From the NCBI GenBank assembly GCA_019685655.1, contig JABFQP010000005.1, positions 55,842 to 119,841 of the forward strand: DNA of 64,000 nucleotides, given 5' to 3'. Source of the stretch: Candidatus Bathyarchaeota archaeon A05DMB-5. Its GTDB lineage: Archaea; Thermoproteota; Bathyarchaeia; Bathyarchaeales; Bathycorpusculaceae. Position numbers and translations under genes: made by a program. Within the stretch, counting starts at the first letter, position 1; each line of letters begins with the position of its first letter. Shown piece by piece: positions 48,832 to 56,502 of the stretch. The notes under the pieces are model-generated. The model saw only the letters and a program-made list of their open reading frames with translations, searched no databases and was not told the origin of the DNA.

Positions 48832-48979
48832 ACGTGAAAGTTTGATTAAGAAGAAAACTTTTCAGACATGCAAACTCCACGAAAACGCCAGTTTAAACGC
48901 AGTAACCGCCTCTTTTAACATCAAATAATTAGTAAAGCTAATCAAACAGATTCAAGGAATGCACAAATAAGAGGAAGAA

Positions 48980-49858
48980 TTGTTGTCAAAGCAGCAGAAA
49001 ACCCAGAAAATCGAAGAGTTAACGCAAAAGTTTCTGGCATTAAAGGAACAAAAAAGCAAGCTAGACGCAGAAGCAATGGATTTGGCAGAAAAAAGAGACA
49101 AACTAAACGAGCAGTTTAAGAAAAAGCGTGCAGAAATAACCGAATTGAAAAGTGAAAGAGACAAATTAAACAAGGAAGTAAAAGAGCTTAAGCAGCAAAG
49201 AGAAGCCTCCAAAAAAGAAATTCACGAAAAAATCGAGGAAATAAAAAAGCTAAGAGAAGAAATCAAAACTTTAACGCCAAAAAAGCCTTCAAAAAGTTTT
49301 CAAACCTTACAAAAAGAAATTGAAAACCTCGAGTGGAAAATTCAAACAACACCGTTAGAGCTACGGGAAGAAAAAGAACTTGTTGAAAAAGTCAAGCAGC
49401 TAGAAACTCAACTAAGCGTTCATAAAAAGCTTAATCAATTGAACCAACAAATCTTGAAGTTACAAACTGAAATCAAAACTCTCAGAGACCAAGGCAGACT
49501 TCGACATGAAAAATTAATGGATACTGTGCAAAGAAGCCAGAAACTTCACGAAAAAATGCTAAATAAAATTGAAGAATCCAAAAAAATCAAAACTGAAGCA
49601 GATAACATGCATAAGCTCTTTTTACAATCAAAAGAAAAGGCAAATCCTCTTCGCGAGCAAATAGCGGAAATTTCAAGCCAGATAAAGCAATTAAAAGAGG
49701 AAATTCAAGAAGCAGAAGCCAAAGAAAAAAAGGAAACAGAGGAAATCCTTCGTGAAAAACTTGAGAGTCAAGCAAGAGAAAAACTTAGACGAGGCGAGAA
49801 ATTAACATGGGAAGAGTTTCAATTGCTAGCAGAAAAAGGAATGAAAGCGCAAGATTAA
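48980..49858 (+). CDS. Long coiled-coil protein (COG1340-like)
   Basis: Nearly the whole 292-residue chain is heptad-repeat coiled coil, rich in Lys and Glu, ending in a short globular segment KLTWEEFQLLAEKG. It resembles the uncharacterised archaeal coiled-coil family COG1340. A structural or phosphatase-adaptor role has been suggested for similar proteins, but no specific function can be assigned. TTG 48980 opens the frame after GAGGAAG. Confidence 0.78.
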   Translation: MLSKQQKTQKIEELTQKFLALKEQKSKLDAEAMDLAEKRDKLNEQFKKKRAEITELKSERDKLNKEVKELKQQREASKKEIHEKIEEIKKLREEIKTLTPKKPSKSFQTLQKEIENLEWKIQTTPLELREEKELVEKVKQLETQLSVHKKLNQLNQQILKLQTEIKTLRDQGRLRHEKLMDTVQRSQKLHEKMLNKIEESKKIKTEADNMHKLFLQSKEKANPLREQIAEISSQIKQLKEEIQEAEAKEKKETEEILREKLESQAREKLRRGEKLTWEEFQLLAEKGMKAQD

Positions 49859-49900
49859 AGTAAAATACTCTTAATTAACTATAGGAGAATAGAAACTCAG

Positions 49901-51100
49901 ATGGCAGCCGAAGAAGCAGAAGAAAAAACGCAGAAAAAAATTCTTATTCTATGCGTGGATAGAGACGGCGATTTAGGAATAAAAACCAATGTTAAAACCC
50001 CCGTCATCGGGAGAGACGAAAATCTTAACGCAGCGGTAGCATTAGCCCTAAAAGACCCAGAAGAGCCTGACGCAAACGCAATGTTTGAAGCAGTGAGCAT
50101 ATATGACCGATTAAAAAGCGAAAACAAACCAGAAGAAACGTTTGAAATAGCAACAATAGCTGGCTCTGAACTTGGCGGAGTCGGCGCCGACAGAAAAATA
50201 GTCGCTGAACTAGGCGAACTATTGAATTTTTTTCCTGCAAGTGAGGTCATTTTGGTTACTGACGGATACTCTGACCAGGCAGTTTTGCCACTCATAGAGT
50301 CCAGAGTGCCAGTGACATCTGTTCGGAGAATAGTGGTAAAACACAGCGAGTCAATCGAGGAAACAGCCGCTTTGTTCACGCGCTATCTTAAAATGCTCAT
50401 GGAAAATCCACGTTATTCTCGCGTTGCACTAGGCTTGCCGGGGTTACTTATACTAATATGGGGAATTCTCTCATTCTTCAATCTACTCTATTACTATTGG
50501 ATAGCATTCATTTTCGTCGTAAGCTTATTCCTTCTCGTAAAAGGCTTCGGAATTGACAAAACAGTAAAGAACTTCTACCACTGGATAAAGGAATATTCGC
50601 CGCCACCCCTTCCAGTACAGATTTCAAATTATACCGCAGTCGCGGGAGCCTTATGCATAGGTGTTGGCATTTTCCTCGGCTGGAATAATGCTGCATCATT
50701 TGCCGCGATTCAGACGCCACCACCGATGGACATGGCTGGTTGGCTAAGCATTCTGCCAAAGCTAACCGGATACTTTATCAAAGGAGCTATGGACCTTATA
50801 ATAGTTGGAATTTCTGTAACGCTTGTTGGAAGGGCTATACGTTGGTATTTTGAGCGTGATAGTAGATTACTGCGCAATGCAGCGTTAATTGCTTCTGTAG
50901 CGTGGTCTAGAGTAATTCTTGATGAGACCTCAACAGTGTTAATCAGACCAGAATTGGGATACGACAAACTGATTCTCTCTATTGTCGTTGGCATCTTGAT
51001 AGGCGTAGCCTCAGTTCTAGTTGTCTTTGTAATTCATAGGTCTGCAAAAGGATTTTTAAAGAAGACAGAAGAGCAGGTTGAAAATCTTGGAGAAGGCTAA
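49901..51100 (+). CDS. DUF373 membrane protein
   Basis: The N-terminal cytosolic domain has ILCVDRDGDLGIKTNVKTPVIGR and VILVTDGYSDQAVLPLIESR, diagnostic of DUF373. Six to eight membrane helices follow (about residues 175-370). The family is restricted to archaea and of unknown function. It lies in a run of rightward genes, with the MTA phosphorylase start overlapping its end by 23 nt. Confidence 0.88.
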   Translation: MAAEEAEEKTQKKILILCVDRDGDLGIKTNVKTPVIGRDENLNAAVALALKDPEEPDANAMFEAVSIYDRLKSENKPEETFEIATIAGSELGGVGADRKIVAELGELLNFFPASEVILVTDGYSDQAVLPLIESRVPVTSVRRIVVKHSESIEETAALFTRYLKMLMENPRYSRVALGLPGLLILIWGILSFFNLLYYYWIAFIFVVSLFLLVKGFGIDKTVKNFYHWIKEYSPPPLPVQISNYTAVAGALCIGVGIFLGWNNAASFAAIQTPPPMDMAGWLSILPKLTGYFIKGAMDLIIVGISVTLVGRAIRWYFERDSRLLRNAALIASVAWSRVILDETSTVLIRPELGYDKLILSIVVGILIGVASVLVVFVIHRSAKGFLKKTEEQVENLGEG

Positions 51101-51875
51101 AATTGCCATCATCGGTGGAACAGGCTTCGAAAGCTTCTTTAAAAACGCTAAGCAGCTACACGTTGGAACACCTTATGGAATAGCTCCGCCATTGTCTATT
51201 AGCAACATAGAGGGAAAAAAAGTTGTTTTTCTTCCAAGACATGGCCCGAAACATCTTGTTCCGCCGCATAAGATAAACTATAAGGCAAATGTTTACGCCT
51301 TGCATGAGATTGGTGTGACGCGAATAATAGCCGTAAACGCTGTGGGTGCGATAAATCGCAATTTCAAACCCGGCGACATCGTTATTCCTCACGATTTCAT
51401 TGACTTCACGAAATTACGTTCCACAACCTTTTACGACGAAACTCCAGTAACCCACGTTGACGTTTCTCAGCCATACTGTCCAGAAATTCGCAAAATTTCG
51501 GCTGAAAACGCAAGAAAAATTGGATTAAAAACATGGGATAAAGCTGTGTTAGTGTGCACCGAAGGGCCTCGCTTTGAAACTCCGGCGGAAATTGAAATGT
51601 TCAGACGTTTAGGCTGTGATGTTGTGGGGATGACTGGAATACCCGAGGCTGTGCTTGCACGCGAGCTTGAAATGTGCTATGCCGGTTTCTGTTACGTTTC
51701 AAATATGGCTGCTGGCATGCAAGAAAAGTTGACTACACACGAAGTGCGTGAAATCTGTGAAACACTTATGCCTAAGCTAGAGCAAGTTTTATTTGAAACC
51801 ATTAAAGGTTTACCCCTAGAACGTGGGAATAACTGCCCATGTTCTAATGCCCTTCGGAATGCAAGGTGCAAGTGA
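51078..51875 (+). CDS. mtnP: S-methyl-5'-thioadenosine phosphorylase
   Basis: A purine-nucleoside-phosphorylase II fold: AIIGGTGFESF, the phosphate motif LPRHGPKHLVPPHKINYKAN, and GPRFETPAEIEMFRRLGCD with GMTG. It cleaves methylthioadenosine to adenine and methylthioribose-1-phosphate in polyamine and methionine salvage. The TTG at 51078 overlaps the DUF373 gene; TTG 51087 is an alternative. The stop overlaps the uppS ATG by 1 nt. Confidence 0.92.
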   Translation: MKILEKAKIAIIGGTGFESFFKNAKQLHVGTPYGIAPPLSISNIEGKKVVFLPRHGPKHLVPPHKINYKANVYALHEIGVTRIIAVNAVGAINRNFKPGDIVIPHDFIDFTKLRSTTFYDETPVTHVDVSQPYCPEIRKISAENARKIGLKTWDKAVLVCTEGPRFETPAEIEMFRRLGCDVVGMTGIPEAVLARELEMCYAGFCYVSNMAAGMQEKLTTHEVREICETLMPKLEQVLFETIKGLPLERGNNCPCSNALRNARCK

Positions 51876-52657
51876 TGTTTAAAACCTTACTCTCAGTCAT
51901 TGGAGCATACAAACTCTATGAGAAATGGCTCTGGCACCAAGTTAAGAACGGTGGAGAACTGGAGCATATAGCAATAATTCTGGATGGAAACAGAAGATGG
52001 GCGTCTGGGAAAGCTCTTGACCCATGGCTTGGACATGAAAAAGGAGCAAAAAAAGTTGAAGATCTGATTGATTGGTGCCAGAAACTTCATGTTAAATCGA
52101 TAACACTGTATGCATTCTCTACAGAGAATTTCGTTAGGCCAGAAAATGAAGTTGAAGAAATTATGCGTATCGCAGAAGAGGAATTTCGGAAAATTCTAAC
52201 AGATGAGCGCATACACAAAAACAAGGTGCGTGTAAAGGTAATTGGCAGGATAAATCTGTTGCCTGAGAGTTTGCAGAATTTAATAATGGATGTGGAAAAG
52301 GCTACGCAAGATTATGACCAGCATTTCTTAAACATCGCCTTTGCTTATGGAGGAAGAGCAGAAATCGTTGATGCAGCAAGAAAAATTGCCGAAAAAGTGC
52401 AAGAAGGCGAGATAAATCCAAGGGAGGTTAATGAACAACTTTTCGAACAGTATTTGTACACATCTTACATGCCCAAACAAGAACCAGACTTAATTATTAG
52501 AACTTCTGGAGAAGAGAGGCTAAGTGGCTTCTTGCTTTGGCAGTCTGCCTACAGCGAACTTTGTTTTTTGGATGTCTACTGGCCTGACTTTCGCTTAATA
52601 GACCTTTTGCGTGCAGTTAGAACTTTTCAGAAACGTAAAAGGCGTTTTGGCGCATGA
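51875..52657 (+). CDS. uppS: cis-Polyprenyl diphosphate synthase
   Basis: The cis-prenyltransferase signature HIAIILDGNRRWA, with the catalytic Asp, is followed by AFSTENF and the C-terminal PDLIIRTSGEERLSGFLLWQ and FLDVYWPDF motifs. It makes the long polyprenyl diphosphate that becomes the dolichol-type carrier used by the glycan genes at 28.8-39 kb. ATG 51875 is chosen because AAGGTG lies 6 nt upstream; GTG 51866 is possible. Confidence 0.95.
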   Translation: MFKTLLSVIGAYKLYEKWLWHQVKNGGELEHIAIILDGNRRWASGKALDPWLGHEKGAKKVEDLIDWCQKLHVKSITLYAFSTENFVRPENEVEEIMRIAEEEFRKILTDERIHKNKVRVKVIGRINLLPESLQNLIMDVEKATQDYDQHFLNIAFAYGGRAEIVDAARKIAEKVQEGEINPREVNEQLFEQYLYTSYMPKQEPDLIIRTSGEERLSGFLLWQSAYSELCFLDVYWPDFRLIDLLRAVRTFQKRKRRFGA

Positions 52658-52961
52658 GTAATGTTGTAATGGTTTTAGCTCAGAAAATTATGCAAGTTAC
52701 TTATAAATTAGGTTTATGTCACTAAAAGTTTGTTTGAAGAATGTGAAACGAGAGTTTCGTGTGGAATGTTTGCGATTGTTTTTCTGGCAGGTGGCAAATG
52801 TAGAAGATGTGACATAATTCTTCAAGGTTACGGAAAATTAGATTAGTTTATGTATAGCCAATTCAAATCCTAAGAAGATATTCGCCTCATCACCTTTTCG
52901 AGTCGCTTAAATACACAACACATCACCTTTTTAAGTAAACAAGAAAGCAGAGGCAAAATAA
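52658..52961. promoter_or_regulatory. rbkR upstream region with duplicated operator-like repeat
   Basis: This 304-nt gene-free stretch holds a small hairpin (ACGAGA/TTTCGT) near 52747 and the rbkR promoter. An identical 11-mer, CATCACCTTTT, occurs at 52888-52898 and 52921-52931, flanking a TATA-like TTAAATA at about 52905-52911. As the product is an HTH/riboflavin kinase, the repeats are candidate autoregulatory sites. No further ORF is supported. Confidence 0.6.
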
Positions 52962-53651
52962 ATGGCTGAAAAGCAAGAGTGGCGTCACTTGTTTACGCTT
53001 TTAAAATTGGCTGAGATGGGTGCTCATCGGCGAACAGCAAAAATTTCCACTGAATATTTAGCTGGAAAGTTAGGTGCTTCCCAGCAGACAGCTTCACGTT
53101 ACTTAATTGAACTGGACGCTAAAGGATTGATTAAGCGGACAATAACGCCTGATGGATGCCTGATTAAAATTACTGATTTAGGCGTGAAAGAGTTGAAAAA
53201 GCTTTATTCTACGCTGCATTTTTTGATGGAAGCTGCCTATCCGCCTTCGATAACTTTGGAAGGAATAGTTTTCACTGGGTTAGGTGAGGGAGCTTATTAC
53301 ATATCGAAGGAGCGTTATAGGAAGCAGTTTTTGGAGAAGTTGGGTTTTGACCCGTATCCAGGCACGCTTAATCTTAAGCTTACAACTGATTATGATGTTA
53401 AAACTCGTTCGGAGCTTGAGGCTTATCCTTCTATTGAGGTTGAGGGTTTTAGGAATGAGAATCGCACTTTTGGTTCTGTTAGGTGTTATCCTGCGATAAT
53501 TGAGAATAAGGTGAAGGGTGCTGTTATAACGGCTTTGAGGAGTCATTATGATTCTTCGGTTATTGAGATTGTTGCTCCTGTTTGTTTGAGGAAGCATTTG
53601 AAGTTGAAGGATGGGTATAAGGTTAAGGTTGAAGTTTTAACTTTGCCGTGA
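52962..53651 (+). CDS. rbkR: RbkR: HTH regulator fused to CTP-dependent riboflavin kinase
   Basis: Residues 1-90 form a winged-helix domain (EYLAGKLGASQQTASRYLIEL), and residues 95-229 form a DUF120 kinase with GLGEGAYYISKERYRKQF, the PYPGTLNLKL motif and a C-terminal LKDGYKVKVEV. The kinase converts riboflavin to FMN using CTP, and the HTH part is the archaeal riboflavin-biosynthesis regulator. The mobile element begins 49 nt after its stop. The FAD synthetase RibL is on the far side of the element. Confidence 0.94.
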   Translation: MAEKQEWRHLFTLLKLAEMGAHRRTAKISTEYLAGKLGASQQTASRYLIELDAKGLIKRTITPDGCLIKITDLGVKELKKLYSTLHFLMEAAYPPSITLEGIVFTGLGEGAYYISKERYRKQFLEKLGFDPYPGTLNLKLTTDYDVKTRSELEAYPSIEVEGFRNENRTFGSVRCYPAIIENKVKGAVITALRSHYDSSVIEIVAPVCLRKHLKLKDGYKVKVEVLTLP

Positions 53652-53674
53652 ACTGTTTTGGGTTTGAGAAGTTA

Positions 53675-53700
53675 TAGCCCCCCTTATATATAGGTTGAAT
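53675..53700 (+). repeat. Dispersed motif copy C, interrupted by the mobile element
   Basis: TATAGCCCCCC, CTTATATATAGGTTGAAT. It closely matches copies A (20046-20080) and B (24667-24700). The last 13 nt, ATATAGGTTGAAT, are duplicated after the element at 59103-59115, so the element inserted into this copy. Confidence 0.75.
53688..53700 (+). repeat. Left target-site duplication
   Basis: ATATAGGTTGAAT, identical to 59103-59115. The base before it differs on each side (T left, G from the inverted repeat right). A C after both copies allows 14 bp. Casposon duplications are about 14-15 bp. Confidence 0.9.
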
Positions 53701-53720
53701 CCCCTCCTCCTCCTGAATAA
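53701..53720 (+). repeat. Left terminal inverted repeat
   Basis: CCCCTCCTCCTCCTGAATAA, the exact reverse complement of 59083-59102. The match stops after base 20. A (CCT)n core is notable. Confidence 0.95.
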
Positions 53721-53757
53721 CAACAATTATGTCACCCTACCCAGACACTTCGTGTCA

Positions 53758-53779
53758 GCCCTTCCCTCAAGGGAAGGGC
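53758..53779. terminator. Strong hairpin near left end
   Basis: GCCCTTCCCT and AGGGAAGGGC arms of 10 bp pair perfectly across a CA loop. It lies 40 nt beyond the stop of the last leftward gene (53820), so it could end that transcript. A smaller hairpin, GACAC-TTC-GTGTC, follows at 53744-53756. Either could alternatively be an integrase-binding structure. Confidence 0.65.
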
Positions 53780-53819
53780 AAGAGAAAAAGTATCAAGGGC
53801 TAATAGTAAAAAGGAAGGG

Positions 53820-54203
53820 CTACCAAGCTTCTTGTCCCTTTCGGAATGCAATAGATTCCTTATATTCTGCATGAGTAATGTGATAACTGAAAGTAAGGTC
53901 TTTCTTCCCAAATCTACCAAGTGTTGAGGAAAAGACGGTGCCACTTTTTTGGATTGCAAAAGTTGACCCTTGTAATCTTGCATTAGCTGCTTCTACGACT
54001 TCTTGATGGGAAGGCAATTGTGGAGTATCTGAAGGAATAGATATATCGAGCTTACTTGCCAAAACCTGTAGTCCGCTGGATTTGTAATGAACTTTGAAGT
54101 TATGAGTGTATTCCCATGCAGCGATGTTGTCTTTTATTTCCTTAGGCAATTCTTTACGTGCATCAAATTCTATTTTGTTCTTTTTTCCACCAAATAACGG
54201 CAT
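53820..54203 (-). CDS. Element protein of unknown function, last gene of operon
   Basis: I do not recognise this 127-residue protein. It starts MPLFGGKKNKIEFDARKELP and has an alternating strand pattern near the end (TVFSSTLGRFGKKDLTFSYH). It has no membrane helix or zinc motif. A 120-nt gap separates it from the next gene upstream, which may mean its own promoter. It is nearest the left terminus. Confidence 0.72.
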   Translation of the reverse strand: MPLFGGKKNKIEFDARKELPKEIKDNIAAWEYTHNFKVHYKSSGLQVLASKLDISIPSDTPQLPSHQEVVEAANARLQGSTFAIQKSGTVFSSTLGRFGKKDLTFSYHITHAEYKESIAFRKGQEAW

Positions 54204-54323
54204 TTTATTACTTCCTTTGTGATGTTACCAAACACTCCGTTTACCAAGGTATTCAACTTATAGTTTATGAATTTTGAAAAAAGATTACAGATAAACTTAC
54301 GTTCGCTTCAGTAAGAAGCGAAC

Positions 54324-54584
54324 TTAGACCACATAGTCAACCTTTCTTTTCTTAGCTAATCTGTTTCTTTCCAAGAACATTCTAGCGATAGAACGGTTCA
54401 TGTAGTCTTCGGCAGTTATTACGAGAATCTTCTTTCTAGCCTTAGCCTCTTTAGTCAATTCCTTTATTACAATCTCTTGAAGCTTGTTTTCTGCTTCTAT
54501 TTGCTCTTTAGTGCGACTCTCTCTTGATTTCCTTCTTCTTTTTTTATCAAGAGATGAGGAATTTCTTCTTACTCTTCTTACCAT
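54324..54584 (-). CDS. Small highly basic element protein
   Basis: The 86-residue product is strongly basic at both ends (VRRVRRNSSSLDKKRRRKSR and ERNRLAKKRKVDYVV) with a helical acidic centre. Such charge suggests nucleic-acid binding. Its start codon overlaps the stop of the zinc-finger gene by one base. No family was recognised. Confidence 0.7.
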   Translation of the reverse strand: MVRRVRRNSSSLDKKRRRKSRESRTKEQIEAENKLQEIVIKELTKEAKARKKILVITAEDYMNRSIARMFLERNRLAKKRKVDYVV

Positions 54585-55021
54585 TATTTCATCTTCCTAT
54601 AAAACCAGCCTTTATCAGTGCCTTTGTGCATCCTTAAAGTATGTCCCTTACGTTCTAGGCTAAATCTACCTTTAGGTTTAGGCTTTAGTTTACATTGAAC
54701 CTTATCTCTCTGTAAGTTAGGGCACTTCGCTTTAATGCAAAAAGATAGCTTGATAAATTTAGGATAGAGCCTCTTTTTACAGCCTTCTACTTCACAAATA
54801 CTAGGCGTACATTCCTCATCGGTTAGTTCTTGAGCTAACTCTAGCTTTTTTAGTTGAGCCTTGGTAAGAGTGTAAATCCTTCGCTTACAATTAGCATCCA
54901 AGCAAACATTAGCCTTATCCTTAGAACAAGGTAAACCTCTTCTTTTTATGGGTGCTAATATTTCCACATCTTCAAGCTTGAAGATGTTTTCTAACCCATT
55001 CTTTTCCGAAATTTCTTTCAT
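54584..55021 (-). CDS. Zinc-finger element protein with three Cys clusters
   Basis: Nine Cys residues fall in three groups: Cys32/40/45, Cys71/76/81 and Cys95/100/110. Each has a C-x4-C core (CLDANCKR, CEVEGCKK, CIKAKCPN), suggesting repeated small zinc fingers, followed by a basic tail with GRFSLERKGHTLR. The 145-residue protein overlaps the upstream 72-residue gene by 50 nt. A DNA- or RNA-binding role is inferred. Confidence 0.75.
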   Translation of the reverse strand: MKEISEKNGLENIFKLEDVEILAPIKRRGLPCSKDKANVCLDANCKRRIYTLTKAQLKKLELAQELTDEECTPSICEVEGCKKRLYPKFIKLSFCIKAKCPNLQRDKVQCKLKPKPKGRFSLERKGHTLRMHKGTDKGWFYRKMK

Positions 55022-55190
55022 AATGCTTCACTTCCTCTTTAGTCGCTTTGTGCCATTTTCCTCTAAAATCTCGAACGTATCCTTTTCTCAACCTAGCCTT
55101 AACGTATAAACAGTAAAAATGGAAATCGCATGTGTCTTTAGAGCATTCATTGTCCTTTAAACAATGGATAACATTTTTAAAGTCTTCCAC
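54972..55190 (-). CDS. Small single zinc-finger element protein
   Basis: Cys10, Cys16, Cys21 and Cys27 (CLKDNEC, CSKDTC, CDFHFYC) make a compact four-Cys zinc site of the same C-x4-C style as the next protein. The rest is basic and helical. At 72 residues it could be a regulator of the element. It lies 8 nt after the possible primase-like gene and overlaps the 145-residue gene. Confidence 0.7.
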   Translation of the reverse strand: MEDFKNVIHCLKDNECSKDTCDFHFYCLYVKARLRKGYVRDFRGKWHKATKEEVKHYERNFGKEWVRKHLQA

Positions 55191-55198
55191 GTTAGTCC

Positions 55199-55630
55199 TC
55201 AGCCTATATTCTTATACCATGCTCGCCATCTTAGGTATTCAAAGCATCCTTCATTGTTTCCATTGGGAATATACTTGAAATATTTAGGATAGTCTATTCG
55301 CTTGTTCTTTCGATTGACTCTCTCTGTAATGAATCCTTGAAAACGCATCTTAACGAACTTCTTATCAACCATTCCGTCTTTATAGGCGTTATTTATATGT
55401 AGCATTATTTCTTGCCAAGGTAGAGGCTCTCCGAAGATTAGGCTGAGGTTAGAAAGTTTGTTTCCATAAAGGTCTAATTGAGAACTATCACTGGTCTTCA
55501 TTATCAGCACAGAACCTAAGTGGTATTTCTTAGCGTATTTTCTAGCCCATTCAACAACTTCTTCGGTCTTCTTTAAATCAGCGTCTAACATCAGATAGTC
55601 AGAGGTCGTAAACCCTATTACTACGGACAT
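55199..55630 (-). CDS. Element protein with possible archaeo-eukaryotic primase-like features
   Basis: The 143-residue protein has DYLMLDADLKKTEEVVEW, an hhhDhD pattern near the N-terminus, a GSVLIMKTSDSSQLDLYGN segment and a conserved-looking FVKMRFQGFITERVN. This order recalls AEP/primpol catalytic motifs (hhhDhD, SxH-like, then a third acidic strand), but the expected His is absent and the domain is short. It could be a minimal or inactive primase, or something unrelated. In an element without a polymerase a primase would matter. Confidence 0.55.
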   Translation of the reverse strand: MSVVIGFTTSDYLMLDADLKKTEEVVEWARKYAKKYHLGSVLIMKTSDSSQLDLYGNKLSNLSLIFGEPLPWQEIMLHINNAYKDGMVDKKFVKMRFQGFITERVNRKNKRIDYPKYFKYIPNGNNEGCFEYLRWRAWYKNIG

Positions 55631-55662
55631 TTAGAATCACCTCTTTTGTTCTACTTCTTTAT

Positions 55663-56013
55663 CTAATCAAAGGGCGTAGGATAGTCCATTTGCACATCGT
55701 AATCCAGAATCTTCCTTATCCTTACCCAAGGAACGCTAAATAGTTCATGGAAACTAGCGAAAGTTTCTCGTCTTTTATGGTAGGGTAAAGATTTCTCGTA
55801 TTTCATCTTGTTGACTGTGTGCGTAATTAAACGATACTGCAGTTTACGGCTTAGTTGAGGGCTGACTCTTACTTGGAACTCAAATCCTCTTGTTTCACCC
55901 GTTACAGACCTATATCTACCATAGAACCTAGCATAAGTTCTCTTTCTTTTTGGACGATGACGCATTCTGTATCTACGAAGCCTATCTCCCAAGGATTCTC
56001 CAGATGCTCTCAT
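55663..56013 (-). CDS. Basic element protein
   Basis: The first 35 residues are Arg-rich (GDRLRRYRMRHRPKRKRTY). The remainder has mixed strands and helices with RVSPQLSRKLQYRLITHT and a short acidic C-terminus. No family was recognised. It overlaps the next gene upstream by 4 nt (ATGA), so the two are translationally coupled. Nucleic-acid binding is likely from charge. Confidence 0.68.
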   Translation of the reverse strand: MRASGESLGDRLRRYRMRHRPKRKRTYARFYGRYRSVTGETRGFEFQVRVSPQLSRKLQYRLITHTVNKMKYEKSLPYHKRRETFASFHELFSVPWVRIRKILDYDVQMDYPTPFD

Positions 56014-56405
56014 TCAGAATCACCTCTCTTTTTAGTGTTTCTTTCTTTTTTCAAAAGAGATGGTTCGTAAGAACCTCTCTTTTTAGAGGATTTCTTAGGA
56101 TTTTTCCTTGAAGATAGAGGGACATTTTCATACATCAAGTCAATGTCATTCTCTAGTTCTTCATCAGAAACTCCTTTCTGTAATGGCTTCGGTTTCCATC
56201 TAAGAACACGAGTATTTTTAACCTTAAGTTCCGCTATTTCTCTTTGGGCATCGTTTATCCTTTCTTCAAGCTCATTTTCAGCTATCTTTTTTAGTATATC
56301 TGGAGCTTCGGTAGAATATACAATCATGAACAGTTCCTCTTCGGTTAGTTTGTTGATTCCCTTTCTAGCTCTATCAAACAATTGTTCAAGAGAGTCTTCA
56401 ACCAC
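56010..56405 (-). CDS. Helical element protein with charged tail
   Basis: An acidic helical N-terminus (DSLEQLFDRARKGINKLTEE) leads to a coiled-coil stretch, LEERINDAQREIAELKVKN, then a Lys-rich disordered tail. The start is GTG 56405, only 1 nt beyond the stop of a 31-codon gene. Family unknown. It may bridge protein partners in a replication complex. Confidence 0.68.
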   Translation of the reverse strand: MVEDSLEQLFDRARKGINKLTEEELFMIVYSTEAPDILKKIAENELEERINDAQREIAELKVKNTRVLRWKPKPLQKGVSDEELENDIDLMYENVPLSSRKNPKKSSKKRGSYEPSLLKKERNTKKRGDSE

Positions 56406-56406
56406 A

Positions 56407-56502
56407 CTAGTCCCTTCTTTTACGTTTCTTCAATGGTAATGGTGGACCAAGAATGTACCAACGATAATCCGCTCGTTTCTTTCTTCTTCTAGGCATACTC
56501 AT
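56407..56502 (-). CDS. 31-residue basic micropeptide of the element operon
   Basis: The frame ATG 56502 to TAG 56409-56407 encodes a 31-residue peptide, with RRRKKRADYRWYILGPP near its start and KKRKRRD at its end. It fits exactly between the ATPase gene, whose stop lies inside its first codons, and the next gene, so no space is wasted. Ten or more Arg/Lys residues and a PP turn suggest nucleic-acid binding. The position and packing, not homology, support it. Confidence 0.55.
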   Translation of the reverse strand: MSMPRRRKKRADYRWYILGPPLPLKKRKRRD

